Assembly: GCA_964424105.1 (NCBI GenBank)
Contig: CAYRHJ010000018.1
Location: 1 to 64,000, forward strand
Direction of reading: 5' to 3'
DNA: 64,000 nucleotides
Origin: CAYRHJ01 sp964424105
GTDB lineage: Bacteria; Planctomycetota; Phycisphaerae; UBA1845
Part shown: piece after piece, positions 46,125-55,706 of the stretch
How positions within the stretch are numbered: the stretch's first letter is position 1
Layout: each line of letters opens with the position of its first letter
Translations under genes and position numbers: made by a program
Notes under the pieces: generated by a model
The model's input: the letters and a program-made list of their open reading frames with translations, nothing else
Told to the model about the DNA's origin: nothing
Databases searched by the model: none

Positions 46125-47063
46125 TTGGCCCGGCGGAATCGCACGTACGCTGGGGGCGTGGTGTTCAGCTATTCAGTTTTGCCGATGTTCGAAACTGCTG
46201 TTTCACAGGGTCGTGATGATTGGTCCAACGCAGTGAGGTTATCGCGCCGGATGCTGACCCTGGGGATGATCCTTACATTGACTGGATGCGCCCATTTTCC
46301 CGGTCCCACGCATGAGCAGCAGAAAATCTGCATGGTCTATGTGTTGCCGGGAATCGAAGGGAAAAGCTTTCACAACGTCAACATTGCCAGGGGCCTCGTT
46401 CGCGGCGGGGTGAGCGGGGCCGTCCAAATCTACGATTGGACCACCAGCGCCGGACCGCTGGGTTGGTTCGTGCATCTGGCAAACGAGCGGCGGAATCGAA
46501 TCGAAGGCGTTCGATTGGCACGTCGTATCATGCACTATCAACGAAATTATCCCAATCGGCCCGTGTATCTGATCGCCCATTCCGGTGGGGCGGGTGTGGC
46601 ATTGCTGGCCACGGAAAAGTTGCCCGCGCGATATGCCGTTGAGGCGGTGATATTACTGGCCGGTGCGGTTTCGCCGGATCGCGATTTGAGTCGGGCCCTG
46701 GAGCGCTCGCGGCGGGGGATTTGGAATTTCCATTCCGACCGGGACGTCGCATTCCTGGTTGTGGGCACCTGGCTATTTGGAACCGTCGATCGCAAGCACG
46801 GCCCCAGTGCGGGGGCGGTCGGATTCAAACCTCCAGAACACCTTTCAGACGAAGCGCGCGAGCTGTACGACGCGAAGCTTCATGAAGTTGCGTACGATAA
46901 GCGGATGGTCAAGAGTGGGCATCAAGGTGGGCACGCCGGATGGGCCCGACCGGAATTCGTGGCTCGATGGGTTGCGCCGATCGTCCTTGGGTCGGAGCCT
47001 CCGACATTGGAAGGTGGTCAGCCCACCGCCGGCAATGACGGGATGACATCGTCTGAAGACTGA
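46125..47063 (+). CDS. Putative lipoprotein alpha/beta hydrolase
   Basis: Up to 312 residues; the start is uncertain (TTG 46125, ATG 46185 or ATG 46251). A lipoprotein signal, MLTLGMILTLTGCAHF, with lipobox LTGC supports a start at 46185 or 46251. The hydrolase part has VYVLPGIEGKSFHNVNIARG, then the nucleophile elbow VYLIAHSGGAGVALLATEK (AHSGG). NFHSDRDVAFLVVGT could supply the acid, and HQGGHAGW near the end the catalytic His. Substrate unknown. Confidence 0.75.
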   Translation: MARRNRTYAGGVVFSYSVLPMFETAVSQGRDDWSNAVRLSRRMLTLGMILTLTGCAHFPGPTHEQQKICMVYVLPGIEGKSFHNVNIARGLVRGGVSGAVQIYDWTTSAGPLGWFVHLANERRNRIEGVRLARRIMHYQRNYPNRPVYLIAHSGGAGVALLATEKLPARYAVEAVILLAGAVSPDRDLSRALERSRRGIWNFHSDRDVAFLVVGTWLFGTVDRKHGPSAGAVGFKPPEHLSDEARELYDAKLHEVAYDKRMVKSGHQGGHAGWARPEFVARWVAPIVLGSEPPTLEGGQPTAGNDGMTSSED

Positions 47064-47240
47064 TTGGGAGACGGCGTCTCGCGGGACATTTCCCGTTGGA
47101 TCGGCAACGTCGAATTTTTCGTAGCGCGTTTCACTAACCCGAAAGCACGGGGCTGGGCCATTCGACCGGCTTTGGAGAATATGGGGGACGTGAAATCCGC
47201 CGGACGAGTGCTGTTACCTGTTGCGGCGGATGACGGCGGA

Positions 47241-47498
47241 TCATGGCTGGTCATCCAGCATTTTTCGCAACTGGGCGTTTTCCCGACGTGTAGCCTCCAG
47301 ATCGAACAACATGTATTTGATCGAAAGCCGCAGAAAATCGATGCTCTCTTGCAACTGTCCCACGGTTTGTTTCAACTGACGATGACGCTCCTTCGTTTCG
47401 TTGGCGAGCTTTGAAAGCCGCTCACGGTCCGGTCCGGGCAAGGTTCCGATTTCCGCGACAAGTTCCGCGAGTTTTCTCTGGAAAGTTTCTTCGTTCAT
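47241..47498 (-). CDS. Small coiled-coil protein, function unknown
   Basis: 85 residues starting MNEETFQRKLAELVAEIGTL; GGAGGAAAAGAAGC precedes the ATG, a good Shine-Dalgarno. The protein is almost entirely heptad-rich helix (ERLSKLANETKERHRQLKQT, QLQESIDFLRLSIKYMLFDL, EATRRENAQLRKML). No domain recognised. It is monocistronic and convergent with the lipoprotein hydrolase. Confidence 0.75.
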   Translation of the reverse strand: MNEETFQRKLAELVAEIGTLPGPDRERLSKLANETKERHRQLKQTVGQLQESIDFLRLSIKYMLFDLEATRRENAQLRKMLDDQP

Positions 47499-47980
47499 GC
47501 TTCTTTTCCTCCCCCACAACTACGACACGCGATGAATTCGATACTTTCACGCGTGTTTTCCCCTACGATGCCCACATCAATGCAAGATTGTAGCCCTCGA
47601 TCATTGCCGAGACTACCGGATCAGCACACCTGTGTGTTGGCATGTCGGATGCCAATCCAGTGACGTCGCGTCATTATCGCCGCCGAGTGTCTAAACTCTT
47701 TTAGCAAGCGGAGTTACAGCTTCCAGCGCGATGGCCGAAGAGCGTCGCCACGGGTGACGATTATGACGGGGTGTTGCGTCCGGGCAACGCCGATTGAAAA
47801 GCTCGCCTGCCAATCAACAGCAAAGTCTTTCGGGTGGCGAAGTTGGATGTGTGATCCTTCTCGTCAACATCATCGCCCATCGTAGTACCCCCGAGGCCAA
47901 GACCGATAACATGCATGTGTGGCTGGGTGTGCGCGGAGAATTGTGTTGTTGGGATGGACGGGAATTGGGAACGATGCAGA
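47499..47980. other. Intergenic region, nothing recognised
   Basis: About 480 bases between two minus-strand genes. I see no RNA, repeat or supported gene; it should include the promoter of the small coiled-coil gene. Confidence 0.4.
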
Positions 47981-48820
47981 TTATTCAAGGAGCCGGCTGA
48001 CGATGTCGGCCATCGTGACGAGATCAAGAAAATTATGGTGGATAATCTCGCGCATGCGTCGTGCATCGGAGGTTCGCGCGAAATCGTGATAGGCGGCAGG
48101 TATTTCGGAACCGGGTATGTCTCCCATGCGTCGCCGGCCACAAACGTATCGTTCCAATGTTTGCAAACGACAATCCGGAAGCACTTGTCGAAACCGGCGA
48201 CGTGAAACGTGCAAGAGGTCGCAATGGTCATTCGGGCTGGGCCACGCGATGCGATTGGCTGCGGCCCGATCAGCAAGAAAAGGCCAATCAAACGTTTTGC
48301 CGTTGAACGTGATCAAGCTGCCGCGGGGTTCAATGATTTCGCGGAACCGAGTCAGAATGCTCCGCTCTTCGGAATAATTTCTCGCTAGAAGCTGATAGAC
48401 GCGGAAGTCGGCCGGTTCAATGGTCATCGCCCCGATCAGGAAGACCGGCGTTCCGGCGAAACCACACGTTTCCAGGTCCACAAACACCCACTGGTCTTGC
48501 GGACGTGTTAGAACGTCCCGCAAATCGGTATGAAGAACCTGGGCCCGTTCAATCGCACTGGGATGTCGGACGTTGGTCATGAATCGTCTGTGGATATCGC
48601 GTGCTGGGTTCCACGCATCGCCAACACCTCGCGTGATATCAAAGCACGGGCCGACCGCGGTTAGAATCTCCGCTCCGCCCAGCAACGATTCGATCGATGG
48701 AAATTTGGAAGCCCGGGGCGATCGCGACGTGAACTCGGCATCCGAGGCCGACTTGATACGGTCCTGAAGGGGGCCGCGATTCAATCCTTCCAGCCGTCGG
48801 CGAATGTCATCCGTGGACAT
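47981..48820 (-). CDS. RNase H-fold exonuclease, YprB-like
   Basis: 279 residues. The region from about 110 to 275 is a DEDD-type exonuclease fold: FVDLET (D115, E117), LITFNGKTFDWPFLADRAAA, CDLLH (D201) and HHNFLDLVTMADI (N263, D266). Also YVCGRRRMGDIPGSEIPAAY, a signature I associate with YprB_2/RNase_H_2 proteins. The first 100 residues are a poorly conserved lead. Probable nuclease for DNA or RNA repair; B. subtilis YprB is near a helicase, but no helicase is adjacent here. Divergent from the EEP-family gene. Confidence 0.85.
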   Translation of the reverse strand: MSTDDIRRRLEGLNRGPLQDRIKSASDAEFTSRSPRASKFPSIESLLGGAEILTAVGPCFDITRGVGDAWNPARDIHRRFMTNVRHPSAIERAQVLHTDLRDVLTRPQDQWVFVDLETCGFAGTPVFLIGAMTIEPADFRVYQLLARNYSEERSILTRFREIIEPRGSLITFNGKTFDWPFLADRAAANRIAWPSPNDHCDLLHVSRRRFRQVLPDCRLQTLERYVCGRRRMGDIPGSEIPAAYHDFARTSDARRMREIIHHNFLDLVTMADIVSRLLE

Positions 48821-48980
48821 GTCTTGATTGTAGTGGAATCGTGCGGTGTTCGCCTATCTGTCAACCCGGCGAGGTGTTTCATCGAAAATCGTTTCGAATC
48901 GGCGTCCGGTTGACCGCCCACAACAGACTCGATGGATTGGCTGCGACGCTTGTTCGGGCGAATCGTGCTCGTATCATGTC

Positions 48981-49757
48981 GTGGTGCTTTTTCGACTGTT
49001 GACATACAACATTCACAAAGCCATCGGGGTGGATGGTCGATTCGACCCGGATCGGGTTGCGGCTGTCTTGGAACATCACGATGCCGATATTGTCTTGCTG
49101 CAAGAGGTGGACCGTGGGGCGCCGCGGTCGGGGTTGATCGACTTGGCCTCCTATTTCGCCAAGCGGCTGAATTATGATCACCGGGCTGTGGGGATGAACG
49201 TCTATCTCAAAAAAGGTCGTTATGGCAATGCAACACTGACGCGGTTTCCCATCGGGCGACAACGAAATATCAATCTGACGGTGGCCTGGCGGAAACGCCG
49301 CGGTGCTCAACACACTCGCATTTCACTGAATGGAATGCCACCCAGCCGGGGCGGGTACAGCGTCGATGTGTTCAATCTGCACCTGGGGCTGTCCGCTTTG
49401 GAACGTCGGCGACAGGTACGGCGGCTTCTGGAGTGCCAGGATATGCGGTCGATTCAACAGACCGATGCCTGCATCGTGGCCGGCGACATGAACGACTGGC
49501 GAGGTGTTTTGAGGCGTCGCCACTTTCTGCCGGCAGATTTTGTGTGTGCAACGAATCCGGGCGAGGGATCGAAATGGTCGATCAAGACGTTTCCCAGCTA
49601 CGCTCCCACCGGCGGGTTGGACAAAATTTTCTATCGAGGGCCCTTGCGACTGCTCCGCGTGTTTCGCAGCGAATGGCCTGTGGCGACGTTGGCCAGTGAC
49701 CATTTGCCCGTTATCGCGGAGTTTGAATACTTTCCGCGTAGACCCAAGGACGGCTAA
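48981..49757 (+). CDS. Endonuclease/exonuclease/phosphatase family protein
   Basis: About 259 residues from GTG 48981 (VVLFRLLTYNIHKAIGVDGR); an upstream GTG at 48846 would add 45 residues lacking similarity to the family. LTYNIHK, IVLLQEVDRG, DVFNLHLGLS, VAGDMNDWR and LASDHLPVIAEF are the EEP motifs with the catalytic Asn, Glu, Asp and His. The family includes DNA exonucleases, sphingomyelinases and lipid phosphatases; which one applies cannot be decided. No signal peptide. Confidence 0.87.
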   Translation: MVLFRLLTYNIHKAIGVDGRFDPDRVAAVLEHHDADIVLLQEVDRGAPRSGLIDLASYFAKRLNYDHRAVGMNVYLKKGRYGNATLTRFPIGRQRNINLTVAWRKRRGAQHTRISLNGMPPSRGGYSVDVFNLHLGLSALERRRQVRRLLECQDMRSIQQTDACIVAGDMNDWRGVLRRRHFLPADFVCATNPGEGSKWSIKTFPSYAPTGGLDKIFYRGPLRLLRVFRSEWPVATLASDHLPVIAEFEYFPRRPKDG

Positions 49758-49960
49758 AACAAAGGCCGACCGGCGTGACGGGGCTTTCGGAAACAGGCAT
49801 GATTGACCGGAACGCACGATTCAATTGATTTGCCTCCGCCCTTGACGATTTCGATTGTGGCCTAAAGAATTCACGCGGTGGAGTCGGTGGGGCCGGTGTG
49901 TCCCAAGTGCCCGGATGAAATGGATAGCCGAGCGGTTTAACGCGCCCGGGCGTTCCTCCT

Positions 49961-49968
49961 GCCGATAA
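49961..49968 (+). promoter_or_regulatory. GCCGATAA box upstream of flagellar-region gene
   Basis: Exact match to the enterobacterial sigma28 (FliA) -10 box, 33 bases before the ATG at 50002. The nearest -35-like TTTAA is 20 bases upstream instead of 15, so only the -10 element is convincing. Confidence 0.35.
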
Positions 49969-50001
49969 GCGGGCTGATTGAAGTCCTAGGAGTTTCTGAA
50001 C

Positions 50002-51396
50002 ATGGCACAAGCCAGATCGCAGAGTACCGGCGGGTTTACGGCGGTTCACGCCTGGATGATCGGGTTCGTCTTTCTTTGGTTGACGACCACCGTTCTGCTT
50101 GTGTGGCTTTACACGGAGCAAGAGGATCTCAAGAACACGACCGTGCAGCTTCAGAAAGAGAATAATCGGTTGGCGCGATCGGGCGACAAGTCCTTGCCAT
50201 GGTACGGGCAGTCCAGCGACACCGGCGCTTCGATGGCCAGCCTGCTTGAAGACGCTCGCAAGCAGACGGCAATGTTGGCTGTGGGCGAGGAAGTGCCGGA
50301 CGTCGCAGCCGCCCGATCGAAAGTTGAGGCCTTTTTCGGGCAAATCAGGCAGGAGGGCTTGGTTTCCGACGTGACGGTTTACGATCAGTTGCAGATGCTG
50401 CCCGGAATGAAATTCCTGTATGAGGAGTTCCGTGGCCGACATCAGTTGCACGCCGAAGCCAATACCCGCGCTGTGGGTGCGGAGTCCCGTTTGCGAGAAG
50501 CGATCGAAAATCATGACCGCATCGAAACCGAGTTTCGAGCCACCAGCGATGCCCTGAAAGAGCAGATCGTGAAGCTCGAAAAGGAGCGAGCCAATTATTA
50601 CGCCGAGCGAGACAAGGAAGTGGACGACCTGGGGCGCAACATGGACGACATGCGCCAGGAGCATTCGCGCGACCTACAGTCGCGGGCCAATGAAATTGAG
50701 GAGCGCAATCAAAAGTATGGCGAGCTCCAATCGAGATACGCCGAGCTACAGACGAAGCTGGGAGAGTTGCAGATCAAGCCCGGTGAGCAACTGTCCTTGC
50801 GTCGCGAAGACGGACGAATCACCCTGGTGGATGGCCTGGCGGTCTATATTAATCTCGGCTCGAATCACCAATTGACGCCCGGCTTGCAGTTCGCCGTTTA
50901 CCCCGCGACGGGCATTCCGGCGGACGGTCGCACCAAGGCTCGAATCGAGGTGCTGCGAATTTATGAGGACATCTCCGAATGTCGTATTCTGGCCATCGAT
51001 CCCAGCGACGTCGTCGTGAAGGACGATCTGATTGCCAACCCCGTCTACGATCCGCGTCGCCCATTGCGGTTCGTGGTCGTGGGTGAGTTTGATTTGGACG
51101 GCGATGGCCAGGATGATTCGGAAGGCGTGGAACGAGTGGCGAGTCTCATTGGCCATTGGGGCGGCGAAGTGGCGGACTCCCTGACCAGTCGGGTCGATTT
51201 CGTGGTGGCTGGTTTTGCTCCGCAGGTTCCACATTTCATCACCACGCCGGGCAGCACTCGTGATCGGGATGATGAGGAGCGCGATCGCATCATTCGGCAG
51301 CGGCTGGAACGTTACAACGAAGTATTGGCCTCCGCAGCCGCGTTATCCATCCCCGTCCTGACGCAGGACGTATTCGTTCAGTTTCTCGGCTTTTGA
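50002..51396 (+). CDS. Membrane-anchored coiled-coil protein with possible BRCT-like C-terminus
   Basis: 464 residues, unrecognised as a whole. One transmembrane segment at about 12-34 (WMIGFVFLWLTTTVLLVWLY) suggests an N-in, C-out orientation. Residues 35-270 are a long coiled coil (EKERANYYAERDKEVDDL). Residues 270-350 form a small beta domain (DGLAVYINLGSNHQLTPGLQ). Residues 355-463 contain RFVVVGEFDLDGDG and LIGHWGGEVADSLTSRVDFV, which resemble a BRCT fold in pattern only. AGGAG precedes the ATG. It lies directly upstream of fliD/fliS on the same strand, so a flagellar or motility role is possible but unproven. Confidence 0.75.
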   Translation: MAQARSQSTGGFTAVHAWMIGFVFLWLTTTVLLVWLYTEQEDLKNTTVQLQKENNRLARSGDKSLPWYGQSSDTGASMASLLEDARKQTAMLAVGEEVPDVAAARSKVEAFFGQIRQEGLVSDVTVYDQLQMLPGMKFLYEEFRGRHQLHAEANTRAVGAESRLREAIENHDRIETEFRATSDALKEQIVKLEKERANYYAERDKEVDDLGRNMDDMRQEHSRDLQSRANEIEERNQKYGELQSRYAELQTKLGELQIKPGEQLSLRREDGRITLVDGLAVYINLGSNHQLTPGLQFAVYPATGIPADGRTKARIEVLRIYEDISECRILAIDPSDVVVKDDLIANPVYDPRRPLRFVVVGEFDLDGDGQDDSEGVERVASLIGHWGGEVADSLTSRVDFVVAGFAPQVPHFITTPGSTRDRDDEERDRIIRQRLERYNEVLASAAALSIPVLTQDVFVQFLGF

Positions 51397-51764
51397 CGTC
51401 GCGATGGACTTGTTCATAGTGATGAATGTTCGCATGGGCCGCCTCGATTGACGTTCATTGGGACTTGAAATCGCGGACGGGGCTGGTCACAGGCTCGTTT
51501 CGGGCACACCGAGCGCCAACCAATTCCTGGAAATGCAAGACCGGGGGCAATCGGCATCGAGCCAAGCGTGGGTTCCCCATCACGGGCGCAGAATCTGCGC
51601 GTGATTGGCTGTTTCCTACGCAAACCGTACCCGCGCGAACGACCGATAGATCGATGAAGGCCTATAACGGCGGTCGATCACCCCACGGTGGATGAATCCC
51701 ATCGACGATTGAAATGGGATGACCGGGTCGGGTCGGCGCCCATGATGCCTGGGGGAGAAATCGC
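51397..51764. other. Upstream region of fliD
   Basis: 368 bases without a gene. ACCGATAG (51642-51649) resembles the GCCGATAA box, 116 bases before fliD. A hairpin (GCGCAG-AAT-CTGCGC, with flanking TCAC/GTGA) lies at 51580-51604 and could end the upstream transcript, although no T run follows. Confidence 0.4.
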
Positions 51765-54700
51765 GTGTCCGGACCCATCACAAGTGGAATCGGCTTGCTT
51801 TCCGGTCTGCCGGTTCAAGACCTCATTGATCAATTGATCGCGGTTGATTCGAGACCGCTCACGCTGCTGCAAAACCGACGGCTGACCATCCAGACGCAAC
51901 GAACGTCATTCGCGGACATCAACGCTCGTTTGTTGGGCTTGAAAAACACGGTATCGCGTTTGGATGACGTTAAGTTCTTTCGACAGTCCAAGGCGACCAG
52001 CAGCAACGAGAAAGTTCTGACGGCCTCGGTCGGTGAAAACGCGGTTCGAGGGTCGTTCACGTTTCAGGTAAAATCGCTGGTCACCAATCACCAATTGATT
52101 ACCCGTGGGTTTGCGGACGCGATCACGCAGGCCGTCGGAGCCGGCAGGATCAGCGTGGAGACCAGCCAAGGTCGCCTGAACCGCACGACCCCCTTGGATC
52201 GCCTGAACGGTGGAAACGGGGTGCGTCGGGGCAGTATCGAGATCATTGACAGCCAGGGGAGTCGTTCAGAAATCGACCTGTCGACGGCGCTCACCGTACA
52301 AGACGTGCTCGACGAGTTTAATAGCCGAACAGACGTGCGTGTCCGGGCGCGAGTCGAAGGCGATCACTTCGTGCTGCAAGACGAAGCCGGCGGATCGCAA
52401 GCGCTCGTCGTTCGCGATTTAGCGGGCGGCCAGGCCGCGGCCGACCTGGGCATCGCGGGTCAGACCGTTGCAGGTGAAACTCAATTTACAGGTACCAAGG
52501 TGGTCTACCTTTCCGATTCGACTGTTCTTTCGCAATTGAACGACGGAAACGGAATTGGCGTTGGAAAAACAAACAAGGATTTGGAAATCGTCGTTGGCGA
52601 CCGTGTCATTGTCGTCGGTTTGCGCGGCCTCTTGTCGCAAGGCGCAGCCGGGCAGAGCCACACCGGAACGCAGTTTGCCGAACTCAACAGCGGTGCGGGC
52701 GTGCGACAAGGAACGTTTCGAATCACCAACCGGGCCGGACAGAGCGCGGATGTAGTCGTGGACGATCAGGTCAAGTCCATCGGTGACGTGATCAAGAAGA
52801 TCAACGACGCCGGCATCATGGTGACGGCCACGGTGGGGGCGGCGCGCGGGCAGCTCATTTTGACTGACGCGTCCACACCGTCCGGAACGTCGTCGTCCTT
52901 GAAGGTCGAAGACGTCACCGGTCACGCTGCGACGGACCTGGGCATCGTTGGGACGTCGAGCGGCGCCGGCCTGACGGGCGGGGTCATCTATCGCGTGGAT
53001 ACGGTGAGCGACGTCATCCGTGCGATCAACCATGGCTACAGCATCGATTCAGACGGCACGCATCGACTGAACGACGTCGTCAGTGCACGGATCAGCGATG
53101 ATGGAATGTCGCTGAGCCTGAAAACAATCGACGGAACCGGAGAATTCAGCGTTCGGGCTGCGGCGGGTGGGATCGACTCGCTGGCCGCGAATAATCTGGG
53201 CCTCATCGGCGATTCCAGCGGAGGCGAGTTCCACGCTCGCGAGGTTTTGGCGGGCATGAACACCGTGCTCTTGTCGAGTCTGCGTGGTGGGCAGGGAATT
53301 CGCCTCGGTGGAACGAAACTGACGGCGGCGGACGGAACGGAAACCACGTTGAATTTTTCGGGTATCGCGACGGTTCAAGAATTGATTGACCACATCAACG
53401 CCCAGACACCCACTTCCAAAATATCCGCACGGCTTAACCCAGCCGGTACGGGGCTTGAATTTCTTGACGAATCGGGCGGGTCAGGCGTGACACGTCTCAA
53501 GGACCTTTCGGGGCGAACGATCGGCGATCTTTTTGATCAGCCCGGTGAAGGAGCGGGCATCGTTGACGATTTTTCCGGAGGCGTACGTGCGACCGGGAAC
53601 GCGCAATTACAATATGTGTCCCATTCCACGAAATTGTCCGGCTTGAACGGCGGCGCGGGCGTTGGTGCAGGCAGTTTTCGTGTAACGGCACGGAATGGCC
53701 AATCGGTCACCATCCCCATCAACGAGAATCAATCCACGGTTGGCCAATTGTTGGATCGCATGAATAGTCTCCTGTTCAGCGGTGTGAGCGCGAAAATCAA
53801 TCGCAATGGTGACGGCATTGAAATCGTGGACACGACGACCGGATCGGGCAAACTCAGCGTCACCGATCTGGATGGATCGACCGTAGCCCGAAGCCTCAAT
53901 CTGACTAGAAACGCCGCGGACCGGACGTTGACCGACGGATCGACCGTTCATAGCGTGGACGGGTCGTTCGAGTACACGGTGGATGTCAGCATCGATGATT
54001 CCCTCAATGACGTCCGTGACAAGATCAACGCACTGTCCGCCGGGGTTCGGGCCAGCGTGGTCAATGACGGCGGTGCCAATTCGCCGTTCCGTCTGGTCCT
54101 GAATTCCGAGATTTCGGGCATTCGTGGCGAATTCGTTCTGGACGCCGGTGCAACAAGGCTGGCACCGGAAACGCTGGTCCGCGCACAAGACGCGGTCGTC
54201 TTTTTTGGCGGAAAGGGTGCGCTCGCTCCGATTGTTCTGACCAGCTCAACCAACACGCTGGACAACGTATTGGATGGCGTGTCGATCGAATTGCAGGGAA
54301 CGTCTGATGAACCGGTCGAAATTTCCATCACGCAAGACCTCGATTCCATCGTGAACGATCTGGGCACGTTCGTCAGTTCGTATAACGCCGTACTTGACCG
54401 CCTCCGAGACGTGACTAGCTTTGATGCGGAGACCAACGCCCGCGGCCCCCTTTTTGGCGACAACACGGTCGACGTGATTCGAAATCGATTGCGGAATCTC
54501 CTTTCCGCGCCGGTGACCGGCGTCAACGAGGAGGTTTCGCGGCTATCCGCGGTCGGCATTCGCGCGGGTTCGGGTGGTCGTTTGACGTTTGACGAGTCCG
54601 TCTTCCGCGAGCGCTTGGCGAACGATCCACAGGCGATCGAACAATTCTTCACCACTGCCGACGCGGGATTCGGTCCCAAACTGGATAATCTACTGAACGA

Positions 54701-54929
54701 GTTGACCGACACTTTCGACGGCCTGCTGACGAGAAAGGACGGGACACTCGAGGACAGTGAAGAACTGTTGCGGGATCGCATTGTTTCACTGAACGAAGTG
54801 CTGGATCGCAAACGCACGCGGCTGGAGCGAGAATTTCAGGCCCTCGAATCCGCCTTGGCTGAACTGCAAGGCGCCCAAAGCGCCTTGACGACCCTGGCCG
54901 GCCTGTCCGCGGGATTCACCCGCCGATAA
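51765..54929 (+). CDS. fliD: Flagellar filament cap protein FliD, very long
   Basis: 1054 residues, about twice the usual 450-550. FliD caps the growing filament and folds exported flagellin. FliD_N is clear at the start (GIGLLSGLPVQDLIDQLIAV). The middle holds repeated hook-IN-type modules with core L..LN.G.GV/I, beginning near residues 143, 254, 303, 502 and 622, plus a degenerate one near 411. The C-terminal FliD_C domain and coiled coil end in QGAQSALTTLAGLSAGFTRR. GTG start after GGGGGAG. fliS follows. Confidence 0.95.
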   Translation: MSGPITSGIGLLSGLPVQDLIDQLIAVDSRPLTLLQNRRLTIQTQRTSFADINARLLGLKNTVSRLDDVKFFRQSKATSSNEKVLTASVGENAVRGSFTFQVKSLVTNHQLITRGFADAITQAVGAGRISVETSQGRLNRTTPLDRLNGGNGVRRGSIEIIDSQGSRSEIDLSTALTVQDVLDEFNSRTDVRVRARVEGDHFVLQDEAGGSQALVVRDLAGGQAAADLGIAGQTVAGETQFTGTKVVYLSDSTVLSQLNDGNGIGVGKTNKDLEIVVGDRVIVVGLRGLLSQGAAGQSHTGTQFAELNSGAGVRQGTFRITNRAGQSADVVVDDQVKSIGDVIKKINDAGIMVTATVGAARGQLILTDASTPSGTSSSLKVEDVTGHAATDLGIVGTSSGAGLTGGVIYRVDTVSDVIRAINHGYSIDSDGTHRLNDVVSARISDDGMSLSLKTIDGTGEFSVRAAAGGIDSLAANNLGLIGDSSGGEFHAREVLAGMNTVLLSSLRGGQGIRLGGTKLTAADGTETTLNFSGIATVQELIDHINAQTPTSKISARLNPAGTGLEFLDESGGSGVTRLKDLSGRTIGDLFDQPGEGAGIVDDFSGGVRATGNAQLQYVSHSTKLSGLNGGAGVGAGSFRVTARNGQSVTIPINENQSTVGQLLDRMNSLLFSGVSAKINRNGDGIEIVDTTTGSGKLSVTDLDGSTVARSLNLTRNAADRTLTDGSTVHSVDGSFEYTVDVSIDDSLNDVRDKINALSAGVRASVVNDGGANSPFRLVLNSEISGIRGEFVLDAGATRLAPETLVRAQDAVVFFGGKGALAPIVLTSSTNTLDNVLDGVSIELQGTSDEPVEISITQDLDSIVNDLGTFVSSYNAVLDRLRDVTSFDAETNARGPLFGDNTVDVIRNRLRNLLSAPVTGVNEEVSRLSAVGIRAGSGGRLTFDESVFRERLANDPQAIEQFFTTADAGFGPKLDNLLNELTDTFDGLLTRKDGTLEDSEELLRDRIVSLNEVLDRKRTRLEREFQALESALAELQGAQSALTTLAGLSAGFTRR

Positions 54930-55092
54930 GTAGCCTAACAAGTTCGAGCCGCAGCCATCGGGGCAGATTGGGCCTTGCGACGACGTTAGCCTTGGATGCA
55001 AGACCGGAGAAGTTAGTGGGGTGAATCCAATGATGGACAGCCGCCGGAAATAAGTTCCACGGCCCAGAACTCTCGCCGATAGAGCGGGTGAA

Positions 55093-55542
55093 ATGAGCAC
55101 CCACGTTGGAAACAGTTATCTGCGCGATACGGTCATGCAGGCCTCGCCGGAGCAGCTTCAGCTCATGCTCTATGACGGGGCGATCCGTTTTGCGTGCCAA
55201 GGTCGCGAGGCGATCGAACAGAAAAACTACGAACAGGTCTATGAAAAGCTGAGTCGAGCGCAAAAGATCGTCCTGGAGATGCAGGCGGGTCTGCGGCACG
55301 AAGTGCATCCCGAACTGTGTTCGCGCATGGCGGCGTTGTATGCGTTCATTTACCGAAAACTCGTGAACGCAAGCGTGCAGCGGAATACCTCCGACGTGGA
55401 TGATGCCGTCAAGGTTCTTCGCCACGAGCGCGAAACCTGGGTCTTGTTGCTGGACAAAGTCGCCCGCGAGCGTCATTCCGGCGAGATGTCAACAGCGCCC
55501 GCGCGGTCGGAACAGTCCGCATCCTTGTCGTTGCAGGGATAG
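55093..55542 (+). CDS. fliS: Flagellin export chaperone FliS
   Basis: 149 residues. SYLRDTVMQASPEQLQLMLY and DGAIRFACQGREAIEQKNYE are the FliS signature of this four-helix cytoplasmic chaperone, which prevents flagellin polymerising before export. The C-terminal tail beyond about 130 is Ser/Ala-rich. GCCGATAG lies only ten bases before the ATG, too close to serve as its own -10. It follows fliD by 163 bases. Confidence 0.95.
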   Translation: MSTHVGNSYLRDTVMQASPEQLQLMLYDGAIRFACQGREAIEQKNYEQVYEKLSRAQKIVLEMQAGLRHEVHPELCSRMAALYAFIYRKLVNASVQRNTSDVDDAVKVLRHERETWVLLLDKVARERHSGEMSTAPARSEQSASLSLQG

Positions 55543-55706
55543 GGATGGGACATTCCAAGCATGTTCAAGTCCGCGTATCAAAACCGCGACCGTTCTGCCT
55601 GTTTGCGAGCATCGCCCAAGCGGCACTTGACCGGTTCGCAAAGCCCCGCCTATAGTCGCCGTGGCCATCGTTCAAACGTTAGCGCATCTTGCCCCGGAGG
55701 CAAACA

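Noticed and set aside
47064..47414. Plus-strand 116-codon frame after the lipoprotein hydrolase
   Set aside because: Its second half is antisense to the better-supported small coiled-coil gene, which has a strong Shine-Dalgarno.
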